Positions 27,951 through 36,896 of a stretch of DNA of 64,000 nt are shown here, piece by piece. Each line of letters opens with the position of its first letter. The first letter of the stretch is position 1. Position numbers and translations under genes: made by a program. Origin of the DNA: Fen-1245 sp963835535 (lineage in GTDB: Bacteria; Gemmatimonadota; Gemmatimonadetes; Gemmatimonadales; JACORV01); contig CAWIFL010000003.1 of the NCBI GenBank assembly GCA_963835535.1, forward strand, positions 124,001 to 188,000, given 5' to 3'. The notes under the pieces are model-generated. The model did not search any database and had not been told where the DNA came from. It saw only the letters and a program-made list of their open reading frames with translations.

Positions 27951-30617
27951 TCAGAGCCGCCGCAGCACGAAATAGGGCTGGTTCAGCAGGTCCGGCGCGA
28001 AGCCGGGATGGAGCACAGCCTCGCCGCCGATCGTCACCTCGAAGTAGTACTGCAGCGGATACACTGCTTCGGCGTACGCCCCGGGGATGCTCGCGCCCCA
28101 CGCGTCCCCCTGCACCGCCATCTCCACCAACCTCCAGGGCTCGGCCTGATTGACGCGGCGGTACCACAGGCGCGCCGATGTGGGCTGCCGTCCGCCGGTG
28201 ATCGCGAGCGCGAGCGGGATCGGGGCCGACGGCCGGAAGCCCGCCGGCGGCGTGTGCGTGCAGGGCGCGGGGCCCCGCCGCGCATCGCGCAGCGCCTCGT
28301 CCACCGCGGCCGCGACGCGCGGGTCCTGGCTCGCGGTCGCAGCCCCCATGCGGAGCACGAGATCGCGGATGTCGTCTTCGATCCCTGACAGCCGGTCGGC
28401 CCACTGGCCGCGCTCGGAGAAGCGGTCGCTCGCCGAAAGGTCCGCCTGGTAGACGCCCTTCGCGCGCTCGACCAGCTCGGCCCACGCGGCCCGGGCGCCC
28501 CGGCACGCATTCAAGGCCTCGCTCAACGCCCGGCGGTCGCCCGTGCGCTGGTGGATCTCGTACAGCACCGCGCCTTCGAGCTTCGCGGCGAAGAACCGGC
28601 CCAGTCCTGCGAGGATCGCGACGTCGATCGCGGCCCTGAGGCGCTCGGGCGGCACCTGCGCGCCGGCCCGCGCGAGGTCGCCCAGCGCGCCCTCGGCCAG
28701 GTCCGTGATCCAGCGGGCCACCTCGAGCGGCGAGTACCTCCCGCTGCGCCGTCCCCCCAACAGCTCGTCGGCGCATTCGCTCGGCGAGAGGAAGAGCTGC
28801 GGGTCCAGCGGGCTGGCGTGCTGGAACGTCCGCGGCGCCGGCGTATCGAAGTAGGGATTCCGGGACGGCTCCTCCACCATCGGCTGGTTCCAGTAGATCT
28901 CCGGCCAGTAGGCGTCGCACGCCGCCGAGGGGAGGTAGGCCGTCGTCACGATGGGGAGGATGCGGCTGGCGCGGGCGAGACCCGATTCCAGGGCCAAGGC
29001 ACGTGGATCTCCGCCCAGGCTCCGATGGAACACGTCCGCGTCGGTCGCGGGATCGTACGTCATCCGACCCCACGAACGGTACCAGGCGCCGAACTTCTCC
29101 CAATCCCAGCGTGGCGCGAGCGCCAGGTCCGCGTAGCCGTCGCGCCGGCCCGCGCCGGTGCCGCGGCGACCCCGGCAGGTGAGCGGCTCCATCAGATCGG
29201 CGCCCGTCATCCCGCAGAATCCGAACGAGCGCGCCGCCGCCGCGGCGAAGGCGGCGTCGCCAGACGCCAGCATGCGCTGCGTCCCTGAGAAGGCGCGCGG
29301 CCGGACGGTGTAGCGCCGGTCTTCGCGCAGGAAGTCGGCGTAGCCATAGCGCGTGAAGACGCGCGCGCCTTCGCTCAACGTCATCAGGCCGGCGCCGCTC
29401 CTGCCCGGCGCCGGCATCTCCAGGTCGCGGATCGCCGCTTGGTGGTACGGCAGGCTGAGGTGCTCCGCGGCGTATTTCGGGGACACGTTCACCGGTAGCC
29501 CGGTCGCGAGCGCGCGCGCGATCATCGTCTGATCCAGGCCCTTGGCGTGCAGGTCCAGCTCGACGCTGCGCCCGCTGCGCGCGGCGCCCTCGAACACCGT
29601 GGCCCAGAAGTCGTAGCTGCCCTCGGCGATCCCGCTCTCGCCGTGGATACGCAGACCGACCGCCGAGATCGCTGGGCATGCCTTGAGGACGGCGGTCAGC
29701 GCGTCGCGGCAGTAGGCGGCGTGCGTCTCCGGCGTGAGCCCCTCGACGACGTACCGCGCGCTCGGGCTGTCGGTCAGCTGGTAGCCGTGCATCCAGATGC
29801 CCAGCTCGAAGTCGAGGCCGCGCGCCGCGGTCTCGTCGCTGATGAACCGGAGCTGGTCGAGGTTGCGGTCCCGCTCGGCGTCGGGGAGAGCCGTCACGCG
29901 CACGTCGTACCCGGGAACGCCGACGAGGAACGGGTAGGCGAAGAGGAAGTATGAGTCCGTGACGTGCTGGAGGCTGTCGTAGCCGAAGCCGAAGGCCAGG
30001 TGGAGCCGGTTGAAGCGGTGCGTGGCGAGCATCGCCAGGTAGCGCGTCCACCCGTCGCGGTCGTGGTACCAGGGCTTGTCCAGCGTCTCGCTGGTGAACT
30101 GGCGCATCACGCTGCGCACCGGGTTGGCGGGCGCCTCCGCGATGGGGGCCGGGATGGCGAGCGCCTGCGCGGGAGGCGTGCCGGCCCGCACCCGGTCGGC
30201 CAGCTCCAGGAGGGCGTAGGCCAGGCCGCGCGCGTCGGCGCCGCAGGCGAGCACCGCCCGGCGGCCGGAAATGCCGGCCTCAAGCAGCGCCAGGCTCTCC
30301 GGCGCGGCCGGGGCGCGCCCCGAGTCGGCCAGCGCGGCCGCCGCGGCCGGGGCGGCCGACCCGGCCGCCACGACGCAGAGATCGTCCGGGCCCGCCTCCT
30401 CGATGCGCTCGAGCGTGCGCACGATTGCTCCGGCGTCGGCGAGGCTGCTGCCCAGCTCCTCCAGCGCCCGGCGCGCCGGCGCGGCCGCGGCGACGGGGTC
30501 GGAGGAGTCGGCAATGAGTGCGACGGCCGGCTGCTCGCGGTAGCGCGGCGTGCCGAGCCGCCCGCGCGCCAGCGCCGCGCCTGCCAGGCCGGCCTTGAGG
30601 AAGTCCCTCCGCTTCAC
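27951..30617 (-). CDS. Tat-exported protein of unknown function, glycoside-hydrolase-like
   Basis: 888 residues with an N-terminal twin-arginine signal (MKRRDFLKAGLAGAALARG). Residues about 30-140 resemble the N-terminal alpha/beta domain that precedes catalytic barrels in GH67/GH20-like enzymes. The central part (WTRYLAMLATHRFNRLHLAF, FELGIWMHGYQL, GLRIHGESGIAEGSYDFW) looks like a TIM barrel with acidic residues at strand ends. The C-terminal 300 residues are helical and end in strands. It is probably a periplasmic carbohydrate-active enzyme, but I cannot place it in a named family. Confidence 0.65.
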   Translation of the reverse strand: MKRRDFLKAGLAGAALARGRLGTPRYREQPAVALIADSSDPVAAAAPARRALEELGSSLADAGAIVRTLERIEEAGPDDLCVVAAGSAAPAAAAALADSGRAPAAPESLALLEAGISGRRAVLACGADARGLAYALLELADRVRAGTPPAQALAIPAPIAEAPANPVRSVMRQFTSETLDKPWYHDRDGWTRYLAMLATHRFNRLHLAFGFGYDSLQHVTDSYFLFAYPFLVGVPGYDVRVTALPDAERDRNLDQLRFISDETAARGLDFELGIWMHGYQLTDSPSARYVVEGLTPETHAAYCRDALTAVLKACPAISAVGLRIHGESGIAEGSYDFWATVFEGAARSGRSVELDLHAKGLDQTMIARALATGLPVNVSPKYAAEHLSLPYHQAAIRDLEMPAPGRSGAGLMTLSEGARVFTRYGYADFLREDRRYTVRPRAFSGTQRMLASGDAAFAAAAARSFGFCGMTGADLMEPLTCRGRRGTGAGRRDGYADLALAPRWDWEKFGAWYRSWGRMTYDPATDADVFHRSLGGDPRALALESGLARASRILPIVTTAYLPSAACDAYWPEIYWNQPMVEEPSRNPYFDTPAPRTFQHASPLDPQLFLSPSECADELLGGRRSGRYSPLEVARWITDLAEGALGDLARAGAQVPPERLRAAIDVAILAGLGRFFAAKLEGAVLYEIHQRTGDRRALSEALNACRGARAAWAELVERAKGVYQADLSASDRFSERGQWADRLSGIEDDIRDLVLRMGAATASQDPRVAAAVDEALRDARRGPAPCTHTPPAGFRPSAPIPLALAITGGRQPTSARLWYRRVNQAEPWRLVEMAVQGDAWGASIPGAYAEAVYPLQYYFEVTIGGEAVLHPGFAPDLLNQPYFVLRRL

Positions 30618-30697
30618 GCTCGAACCAATGCGATGCCGCCGGTCCGCCCGTCAATGCCCGCAGCGGGCCGACTACCGCGCTCCGCGTTCCTCACTCG

Positions 30698-31915
30698 TCA
30701 GTGAAGCAGGGTGACCATCGCGCGCATGATCGGCGCGAGCGCGTTCTTCGCGCCGGGCACCTCGGTGTTCGTGTTCAGCGCCGCGATTGCGGCCGCACCA
30801 GTGGCGGGATTGATCCACAGGAAGGCGAGGAAGCCGGCCTGGCTACCGGTGTGGCCAATCAGCCTGTAGCCGCCGCGATCCACCACGAAGAAGCCCAGCC
30901 CCATGGACTCCGGCCCGCCGTCGGGCGCCGCCGAGTCGCCGACGGCGAGCGCCGCCCGCGACATCTCCGCCAGGCTTGAGCGCGGCAACACCGCGTCGTA
31001 GCGGCGTGCCAGTGCCGTGTCGCCGTGGGTCGAGCCGGTGAGGAACGCGGCGTACGTGGCGAGGTCCGCCAGCGGCGCGTTCCAGCCGCCGTTCGGGATC
31101 GTGATCCCGGGGTCGAACTCGCGTCCGTAGTCGTGCAGCACCTCGTGGCCGGCCGAGTCCTGCTGGATGGCGTAGCTGTCGGCCCGGTCGGCGGCGAGGT
31201 AGTACGGCGTGGCGCCGAAGTAGCTGCGGGTCAACTCCAGGGGCGAGAGGATGTTCTTCTGAACGTAGGTCTCCCACGGGTCGCCGGTGAGCTGCTCGAT
31301 GATGCGGGCGAGGTAGATGTAGGCCGGGTTCGAGTAGCTCCACCGCGTGCCCGGGCGGAACAGCAGCTCCTGGTACGGCATCATCGCCACGAGCTGCTCC
31401 CAGGTCGTGGGCTCGAACGGCTCCCAGTCCTTCCCCAGCTTGTACGGCCAGGTCGGGTTCTGGAAGCCTGCGGAGTGGGAGAGCAGCATCCGAATCGTGA
31501 CGCTGTCCATCGCGCCGTACGGATCGTGCACGCGGCGCAGCTCCGGGATGTAGCGCGTGACGCGGTCGTCCAGGGTCAGCCGCCCGCGGTCCCGGAGCTG
31601 CATGATCGCCATCGCGGTCAGCGTCTTGGTGATCGAGCCGTAGTGGAAGATGGTCCGGTCGTTCACCGGCTGCGCGCGCGAGCGGTCGGCCAGCCCGTAA
31701 TCGTGGCGGGCGACGATCCGCCCGCCCTGCACCAGCACGGCGCTCCCGCCCACGACCTTTCCGGAGTCGGCGTACGCGTCGAACGCGCGGGAGAACTCCG
31801 CCCAGCCCGGAACGGCGCCGGCCCCGCCCTGCTGGGCCGGTAGCGCGGCTGGCCGCCCGATCACCGGCGCGAACAGGACCCAGGCCGCCGCGACGCGCAA
31901 CATCGAGATCTTCAT
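30698..31915 (-). CDS. Serine hydrolase of the beta-lactamase/class C family (S12)
   Basis: 405 residues from ATG 31915. Signal peptide 1-28 (ends ALPAQQ). Catalytic motifs: SxxK as HYGSITKT (Ser94, Lys97), the Tyr motif WSYSNPAYIYLARI near 181, and the third box LIGHTGSQAGF near 360. The family includes D-amino-acid peptidases, esterases and class C beta-lactamases; the HTG third box in place of KTG points to an esterase or peptidase. Exported, monocistronic. Confidence 0.85.
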   Translation of the reverse strand: MKISMLRVAAAWVLFAPVIGRPAALPAQQGGAGAVPGWAEFSRAFDAYADSGKVVGGSAVLVQGGRIVARHDYGLADRSRAQPVNDRTIFHYGSITKTLTAMAIMQLRDRGRLTLDDRVTRYIPELRRVHDPYGAMDSVTIRMLLSHSAGFQNPTWPYKLGKDWEPFEPTTWEQLVAMMPYQELLFRPGTRWSYSNPAYIYLARIIEQLTGDPWETYVQKNILSPLELTRSYFGATPYYLAADRADSYAIQQDSAGHEVLHDYGREFDPGITIPNGGWNAPLADLATYAAFLTGSTHGDTALARRYDAVLPRSSLAEMSRAALAVGDSAAPDGGPESMGLGFFVVDRGGYRLIGHTGSQAGFLAFLWINPATGAAAIAALNTNTEVPGAKNALAPIMRAMVTLLH

Positions 31916-32020
31916 CGTACCTCCCACCGAACGTATGAAGCGTGGTCTCCCGGGGCGTCAATGGGCCGGGCCGATCACCTCTCACTCCTCACTTCTCACG
32001 CATTTGCAGTATGATTAGTC

Positions 32021-33868
32021 ATGCTCCCAACCAATCACCCTGCCCCCGCCGGGGGCGGCGCCGCCGTGCGCCCCCCCTCTGGCCTTGGCGACTTCACGGC
32101 CGACCGCCGGCTCCTGACGCTGACGGCCTATGCCGTCCTGATCGGCGTGATGAGCGCCTGCGTGGCCTGGGCCCTGGCCTGGCTCATCGGCGCCATCACC
32201 AACCTGGTCTACTACCACCGGCTCTCCTCAGCTCTCATTTCCCCGGCCGCGAACCGGCTGGGCGTCTGGGCGCTGCCGATCCCGGTCGTGGGCGGCCTGA
32301 TCGTCGGCCTGATGGCGCGCTACGGCTCGGAGAAGATCCGGGGCCACGGGATCCCGGAGGCGATGGAGGCGATCCTGGTCGGCGAGAGCCGGATGGAGGC
32401 CAGAGTCGCGGTGCTGAAGCCCATTTCTTCGGCGATCTCCATCGGGACCGGCGGGCCGTTCGGGGCCGAAGGGCCGATCATCATGACCGGCGGCGCCTTC
32501 GGCTCGCTGTTCGCGCAGGCGTTCCACCTCTCCTCGGCCGAGCGGAAGACTCTGCTCGTGGCGGGCGCGTCGGGCGGGATGGCGGCCATTTTCGGCACCC
32601 CGCTCGCGGCGGTGATGATCGCCGTCGAGCTGCTGCTGTTCGAGTGGAAGCCGCGCAGCTTCATTCCCGTCGCGGCGGCCGCCGCGGTCGCCGCGGCGCT
32701 CCGCGTGCCGCTCCTGGGTCCGGGCCCCCTATTCCCGGTCGCGCCGCACGTCGGGCTGCCGCTGTCGGTGCTTGGCTGGAGCCTCGTCGCGGGCCTCGCC
32801 GCGGGCTTCGGCTCGGCCGCTCTGACCGGTCTGGTCTACGGGTTCGAGGACCTGTTCACCAAGCTCAAGTTCCACTTCATGTGGTGGCCGGCGATCGGCG
32901 GGTTGGCCATCGGCCTGGGCGGCCTCCTCTACCCGCGGGCGCTGGGCGTGGGCTACGACACCATCGGGGACCTAATCCGCGGGCACCTGGTCGGCGCGTC
33001 GCTGCTCGGGCTGCTGATCACGAAGGCACTCATCTGGTCCATCGCGCTGGGCTCCGGCACGTCGGGCGGCGTGCTCGCGCCGCTGCTCATCATGGGCGGC
33101 TCGCTCGGTGCGCTGGGCGCGTCGGCGCTGCACGCCAGCGATCCCGGCTTGTGGGCGATGATCACGATGGCGGCGATGATGGGCGGCACGATGCGCTCGC
33201 CGTTCACGGCGATCATCTTCGTGCTCGAGCTGACGCTGGACGTGTCGGTCCTCCCTGCCCTGCTGGTCGCGTGCATCGCGGCCGACGCGGTGACCGTACT
33301 GCTGATGAAGCGCTCGATCCTGACCGAGAAGGTGGCGCGCCACGGGCACCACGTGATGCGCGAGTACGCGGTGAGCCCGCTCCAGACGGTGCGGGTCGAG
33401 GAGGTGATGGACCGCGCCGCGCCGACGCTCCCGGCGGCGAGTCCGGTGGCGGAGGTGGCGCGCCGGCTCGCGTCGCACGATCCGGTGCTGGTGCGCCATC
33501 ACGCCTGGCCGCTGGTGGACGAGGCGGGCGCTCTGGTCGGGATCCTGACGCGCGGCGACCTGCTCCGGGCACTGGAGAATTCCGCCGCGGATGGCCGGCC
33601 GGTGCTGGAGTACGGGACGCGGGAGCTTACCGTGACCTATCCGGACGAGATGCTGGAAGAAGCGATCGGGAAGCTGGCCTCGCGCGGCGTGGGGCGGCTG
33701 CCGGTGGTCGAGCGCCGGGACCCGGCGCACCTGGTGGGCTATCTGGGCCGGACGGGGCTGCTGGACGCGTGGCTGCGGCGGGTCGACGAGGAGGAGAAGC
33801 GCGAGACGGGCGTCGTGGCCGAGGGGCTGAGACGCGGTGCCGGGATGTTCGCCGCGCTCTTTCGGTGA
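32021..33868 (+). CDS. ClC-family chloride channel/transporter with CBS pair
   Basis: 615 residues. The membrane part (1-440) carries the selectivity-filter blocks GTGGPFGAEGPIIMTGG near residue 147 and GSGTSGGVLAPLLIMGGSLG near 346. The first filter block reads GAEGP, so the usual gating Glu is present. Residues about 455-590 form two CBS domains (VEEVMDRAAPTLP, then LTVTYPDEMLEEAIGKLASR), which bind adenine nucleotides in homologues. It moves chloride or exchanges it for protons across the inner membrane. Its stop is 33 bases before the integrase gene. Confidence 0.92.
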   Translation: MLPTNHPAPAGGGAAVRPPSGLGDFTADRRLLTLTAYAVLIGVMSACVAWALAWLIGAITNLVYYHRLSSALISPAANRLGVWALPIPVVGGLIVGLMARYGSEKIRGHGIPEAMEAILVGESRMEARVAVLKPISSAISIGTGGPFGAEGPIIMTGGAFGSLFAQAFHLSSAERKTLLVAGASGGMAAIFGTPLAAVMIAVELLLFEWKPRSFIPVAAAAAVAAALRVPLLGPGPLFPVAPHVGLPLSVLGWSLVAGLAAGFGSAALTGLVYGFEDLFTKLKFHFMWWPAIGGLAIGLGGLLYPRALGVGYDTIGDLIRGHLVGASLLGLLITKALIWSIALGSGTSGGVLAPLLIMGGSLGALGASALHASDPGLWAMITMAAMMGGTMRSPFTAIIFVLELTLDVSVLPALLVACIAADAVTVLLMKRSILTEKVARHGHHVMREYAVSPLQTVRVEEVMDRAAPTLPAASPVAEVARRLASHDPVLVRHHAWPLVDEAGALVGILTRGDLLRALENSAADGRPVLEYGTRELTVTYPDEMLEEAIGKLASRGVGRLPVVERRDPAHLVGYLGRTGLLDAWLRRVDEEEKRETGVVAEGLRRGAGMFAALFR

Positions 33869-33901
33869 CGCCTCTCCGCGCGTCGGCTGCACCGTGAACG
33901 C

Positions 33902-35059
33902 GTGGCCGAATCCGCGCGCACCGCGGCCGCTCCAACGGCGCTGTTGTCCGAGCGCGTCCTGAAGCACTTGGGGCTCACCCTCCCTCGGGAGGGCCCTCGA
34001 GCGCAGGCCTCTGGGGCTTCCCTGCCCTTGCCCGCGCGCGGCCCCTCGAGACCCGCCGCGCCCGTGCGGCCACCCAAGCTCCTGACACAACTGCGCCGTG
34101 CGATCCGATTGCGCCACTACAGCGGCCGGACGGAGGAGGCGTACGTCCTGTGGGTGCGGCGGTTCGTCGCGTTCCACGGCAGGCGGCATCCCGCGGAGCT
34201 GGGCGAGGTCGAGATCTCGGCGTTCCTCACGGACCTGGCGGTGCGTGGCCGCGTCAGCTCCTCGACGCAGAATCAGGCGCTGGGCGCGCTGCTCTTCCTC
34301 TACCGCGAGGTGTTGGGGCGGCGCGTGGCGTGGCTGGACGGGATGGTGCACGCGAAGCGCGGGGGCCGGCTGCCGGTCGTGCTGACGCTGCACGAGGTGG
34401 AGGCGATCGTGGAGCATCTCGAGGGCGAGTGCTGGCTCGTTGCGGTGCTCCTCTACGGCTCGGGGCTGCGTCTGCTCGAGGCCTTGCAGCTGCGGGTCAA
34501 AGACGTGGACTTCGAGCGCCGCGAGATCCGCTTGCGGGCCGGCAAGGGGAGCAAGGACCGGGTCACGATGTTGCCGGACGTGGTGAGCAAGGGGTTGGAA
34601 ACCCATCTCGAGACCGTGCGGCGTCTGCACACGCGGGACCTCAAGGCGGGGGGCGGTGCCGTCGTGCTCCCTGGAGCGCTGGACCGGAAGCTGCCGGGCG
34701 CGGCGAAGGAGTGGGCCTGGCAGTGGGTCTTCCCGGCGTCGCGGCGCTACGTTGACGGGGAGACACGGGAGGTCCGCCGGCATCATCTGCACGAGACCGT
34801 GGTGCAGCGGGCGTTCCACGCGGCGCTCAAGGCCAGCGGCGTGCCCAAGCGGGCGACCTGTCATTCGCTGCGGCATTCCTTCGCGACCCAGCTGCTCGAG
34901 CGCGGGGCGGACATCCGGACCGTGCAGGAGCTGCTGGGGCACAAGGAGGTGCGGACGACGATGATCTACACCCACGTGTTGAACCGTGGCGGCCTGGGCG
35001 TCCGGAGCCCGGCGGATCTGTTGGGTGCCAGCATATCCGAGCACACTGCTCAGGCTTGA
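33902..35059 (+). CDS. intI: Integron integrase (tyrosine recombinase)
   Basis: 385 residues from GTG 33902. Catalytic residues Arg190, Lys215, His321, Arg324, His347 and Tyr356 are present with exactly the spacing known for IntI1 (146, 171, 277, 280, 303, 312). The IntI-specific insertion that binds extrahelical attC bases lies at about 268-305 (AKEWAWQWVFPASRRY, then RRHHLHETVVQRAF). It recombines single-stranded attC with attI. The frame gives 44 more N-terminal residues than IntI1, Pro/Ala-rich, so the true start may lie downstream (GTG 34064 is in frame). It follows the ClC gene by 33 bases. I see no LexA box. Confidence 0.95.
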   Translation: MAESARTAAAPTALLSERVLKHLGLTLPREGPRAQASGASLPLPARGPSRPAAPVRPPKLLTQLRRAIRLRHYSGRTEEAYVLWVRRFVAFHGRRHPAELGEVEISAFLTDLAVRGRVSSSTQNQALGALLFLYREVLGRRVAWLDGMVHAKRGGRLPVVLTLHEVEAIVEHLEGECWLVAVLLYGSGLRLLEALQLRVKDVDFERREIRLRAGKGSKDRVTMLPDVVSKGLETHLETVRRLHTRDLKAGGGAVVLPGALDRKLPGAAKEWAWQWVFPASRRYVDGETREVRRHHLHETVVQRAFHAALKASGVPKRATCHSLRHSFATQLLERGADIRTVQELLGHKEVRTTMIYTHVLNRGGLGVRSPADLLGASISEHTAQA

Positions 35060-35310
35060 TGTGTGGTGACCGGCGGCCCTGCTTGGGGGTAGGAAACACT
35101 GCAGAGCGGAGCGCCTAACGGGGGCCTCACGGCAGCGTGTTATGCTGCAGCCCGTGCAGTGTCTGTGCTGGTCGTTCTATTGCGCATTGAGGTTAGCAGG
35201 GTGTGGCGGGGGCACTTGACGCATGATCGTTCGGTTGCGGGCGGAGCAAACGTAGACCGGTCTTTCTCCGCCCTCCCCTTCCCGCCAGTTCAGCCCAATA
35301 GTAGTTAGGC
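35060..35310 (+). other. Presumed attI region and leader of the cassette array
   Basis: The 244 bases between the intI stop and the first cassette hold no gene. They end in the core site GTTAGGC (35304-35310), which is where the first cassette joins. An isolated GCCTAAC occurs at 35113-35119, but it has no partner arm, so I do not call it an attC. A TTGACG hexamer at 35216 could be a -35 box of a cassette promoter; I see no convincing -10. Confidence 0.5.
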
Positions 35311-35359
35311 AGCACGGTGCTTCGTGGTCCGCACCGCGCAGACTTCGACAGGGATGCCC

Positions 35360-35680
35360 ATGCTCGGATTCATAGTCGGCGCCCTTGCGGGTATGTTCGC
35401 CGGGTCCTGGGTCTACTGGCGGGTCCGCGGAACCAGCTCGCCCCCGACGCGTCCGGAGTGGTTGGCAGCGACGGCTGGGGGGCTCGTGGCAGCTCTCGTC
35501 GCAAGCGTCATCTACATTCGCTTTCAGGTCCACATTTGGCTCGGCGGCGTCGGAACCTCACCGGGGGCCTCGCTGTTCCTCGGCTTCTGCTCGGGTCTCA
35601 TGCAGGGCGTCTTGTTCCGAGGTCGGCCCCTCGCCCGGCGCGTGCGCAAGCCCACGCCGCCGTCGGCGGGCGCAGATTGA
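35360..35680 (+). CDS. Cassette 1: small membrane protein
   Basis: 106 residues from ATG 35360 (AGGGA five bases upstream; the ATG at 35354 would have no spacing). Three hydrophobic segments and the opening MLGFIVGALAGMFAGSWVYW. It is clearly homologous to the cassette-2 protein at 37966 (shared SWxYWRVR, GASxFLGxCxGxxQGVLFRGRP). Function unknown. Its stop lies 45 bases before the attC, unlike the other cassette genes, whose stop is inside the attC. Confidence 0.7.
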   Translation: MLGFIVGALAGMFAGSWVYWRVRGTSSPPTRPEWLAATAGGLVAALVASVIYIRFQVHIWLGGVGTSPGASLFLGFCSGLMQGVLFRGRPLARRVRKPTPPSAGAD

Positions 35681-35725
35681 TGCCTGGCCCATGTGGCGTC
35701 CGTTGCTTTCCGCGCCAGCCGTGCT

Positions 35726-35851
35726 GCCTAACCCGCGCCTGCAGCGGCCGGGCGTCTTCGGCCGGTACTGGCTGGTGAGTGCAACTGCGGTTATGCAGGT
35801 GTTGTGTGGCTGGCGGGTGAAGGCCCGCCGCTGAGGCGCACTTCGTTAGGC
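35726..35851 (+). other. attC site 1
   Basis: 126 bp, R'' GCCTAAC (35726-35732) and R' GTTAGGC (35845-35851). Arms GCGCCTGCAGCGGC and GCCGCTGAGGCGC pair with one extra G in the left arm, the extrahelical-base asymmetry that sets attC orientation. The last three bases (GGC) now belong to the terminal repeat of the inserted transposon, yet the box is intact. Confidence 0.92.
35841..35848 (+). repeat. Target-site duplication, left copy
   Basis: CTTCGTTA directly before the transposon, repeated at 37908-37915. Eight bases is the usual duplication length of the IS1595 family. Confidence 0.9.
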
Positions 35852-35967
35852 AATAACATACTTGACGCACCCGGCGCCAGGGGTGCAACTTGACCTCCGC
35901 TAGGGCGGGCGCCATGACGCACCTGGCTAGGTCGGTGTTCTTCGGTCGCGATCCCGCAAGGTGCTGG

Positions 35968-36714
35968 ATGGTTCTTTGGTCATGCTATCATGATACGTCC
36001 GGAGACGAGAACGACAAGAATGTTCTCGTCACCGCTGGCGTTGTGGCAAACGCGAAGAAATGGGCGAGGTTCGAGCGGAGTTGGGGCATCGTACTGAAGG
36101 TGTTTGGGGTAACGCAGTTCCACATGAAAGACTTCGCACATTTCAAGCACGACTACGCAACAGGATGGGAAGGAGACGAGGGGAAGCGCAAGCACTTCAT
36201 TCGGTGCCTCGTTGGCGTCATGAAGCGCCACCTCAACAAGGAATTCATCACAGGCATTCTCCTTGACGACTATCGCGAAGTAAACCGCAAGTACAGATGT
36301 CGCGAGGAATTCGGCGGCCCCTATTCCATCGCGCAGGCGGGAAGCATTGACCGGGCGACGATGTGGCTGGCGAGGAAGAAGCATCCCCTCGACCGGGTGG
36401 AGCATTTTATCGAGAGTGGGGATGTGGGGCAGAACGACTTCATGAAGTTGGCTAAACAGGTGGCCTTTGAGCCAACGCGATTGCCGAAGGTGGACCCCAA
36501 CACCGGACTCCACCGTCTGCCGTTCCAGGCCGCCGACTTGGTGGCCTACGAGTACCGGGATCTATACGACCAATATCGCGGCACCGGCAAGATCGGCCGT
36601 TTGCGCGGGTCGTTGCTTGAGATCAGGCGTATGCTGCCCCTCGACGCCGCGGTGGCGGATAGGGCACAACTCACCAAACTCTGCCGCGACGCCAAAGTGC
36701 CAGAGAGGGACTAG
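35968..36714 (+). CDS. DUF3800-like protein, transposon passenger
   Basis: 248 residues from ATG 35968 (MVLWSCYHDTSGDENDKN). The opening with an acidic pair after a strand (HDTSGDE), a central helix with FHMKDFAHF, and the late motif LHRLPFQAADLVAYEYRD are those of DUF3800, a family predicted to have an RNase H-like fold and often found near mobile or defence genes. The catalytic role is unproven. The gene is less GC-rich than the chromosome. It lies wholly inside the IS1595-family element, so it travels with it and is not an original cassette gene. Confidence 0.75.
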   Translation: MVLWSCYHDTSGDENDKNVLVTAGVVANAKKWARFERSWGIVLKVFGVTQFHMKDFAHFKHDYATGWEGDEGKRKHFIRCLVGVMKRHLNKEFITGILLDDYREVNRKYRCREEFGGPYSIAQAGSIDRATMWLARKKHPLDRVEHFIESGDVGQNDFMKLAKQVAFEPTRLPKVDPNTGLHRLPFQAADLVAYEYRDLYDQYRGTGKIGRLRGSLLEIRRMLPLDAAVADRAQLTKLCRDAKVPERD

Positions 36715-36848
36715 TGGTGTTTCCGCTTCCTCGGCTTGACCGCTCTGGGCTTCCGCGCTTGCAGGACGCGCCGCATCATGTCGGCGGTCCGCTCCAGCGG
36801 CGACTTCTCCGGCGCGGGTGTCGGCGCCGGAGTCGGCTTCTTGCTCAT
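36711..36848 (-). CDS. Tiny basic protein inside the transposon (doubtful)
   Basis: 45 codons from ATG 36848 to TAG overlapping the DUF3800 stop by three bases in a tail-to-tail arrangement. The product begins MSKKPTPAPTPAPEKSPLER and ends in a Lys/Arg/His-rich tail. It is co-directional with and downstream of the transposase, so a second transposon protein is possible. No family recognised. Confidence 0.35.
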   Translation of the reverse strand: MSKKPTPAPTPAPEKSPLERTADMMRRVLQARKPRAVKPRKRKHH

Positions 36849-36896
36849 CATCTCCCCTTTCTTCGGCCGCGCAGTTTGTGCGGCCAGGACTTCTTC

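Noticed and set aside
30698..31915. Beta-lactamase resistance gene
   Set aside because: The SxxK family is broad. The third motif is HTG and the context is chromosomal, so an esterase or peptidase role is more likely.
33700..33902. LexA/SOS box upstream of intI
   Set aside because: SOS control of integrases is common in proteobacteria, but I found no CTG-N10-CAG-type site of good quality here; the region is the coding end of the ClC gene.
35113..35310. Possible extra attC between intI and cassette 1, from GCCTAAC (35113) to GTTAGGC (35304)
   Set aside because: The boxes fit, but the sequence inside the boxes does not pair and resembles none of the other attC arms, so I treat the region as attI/leader.
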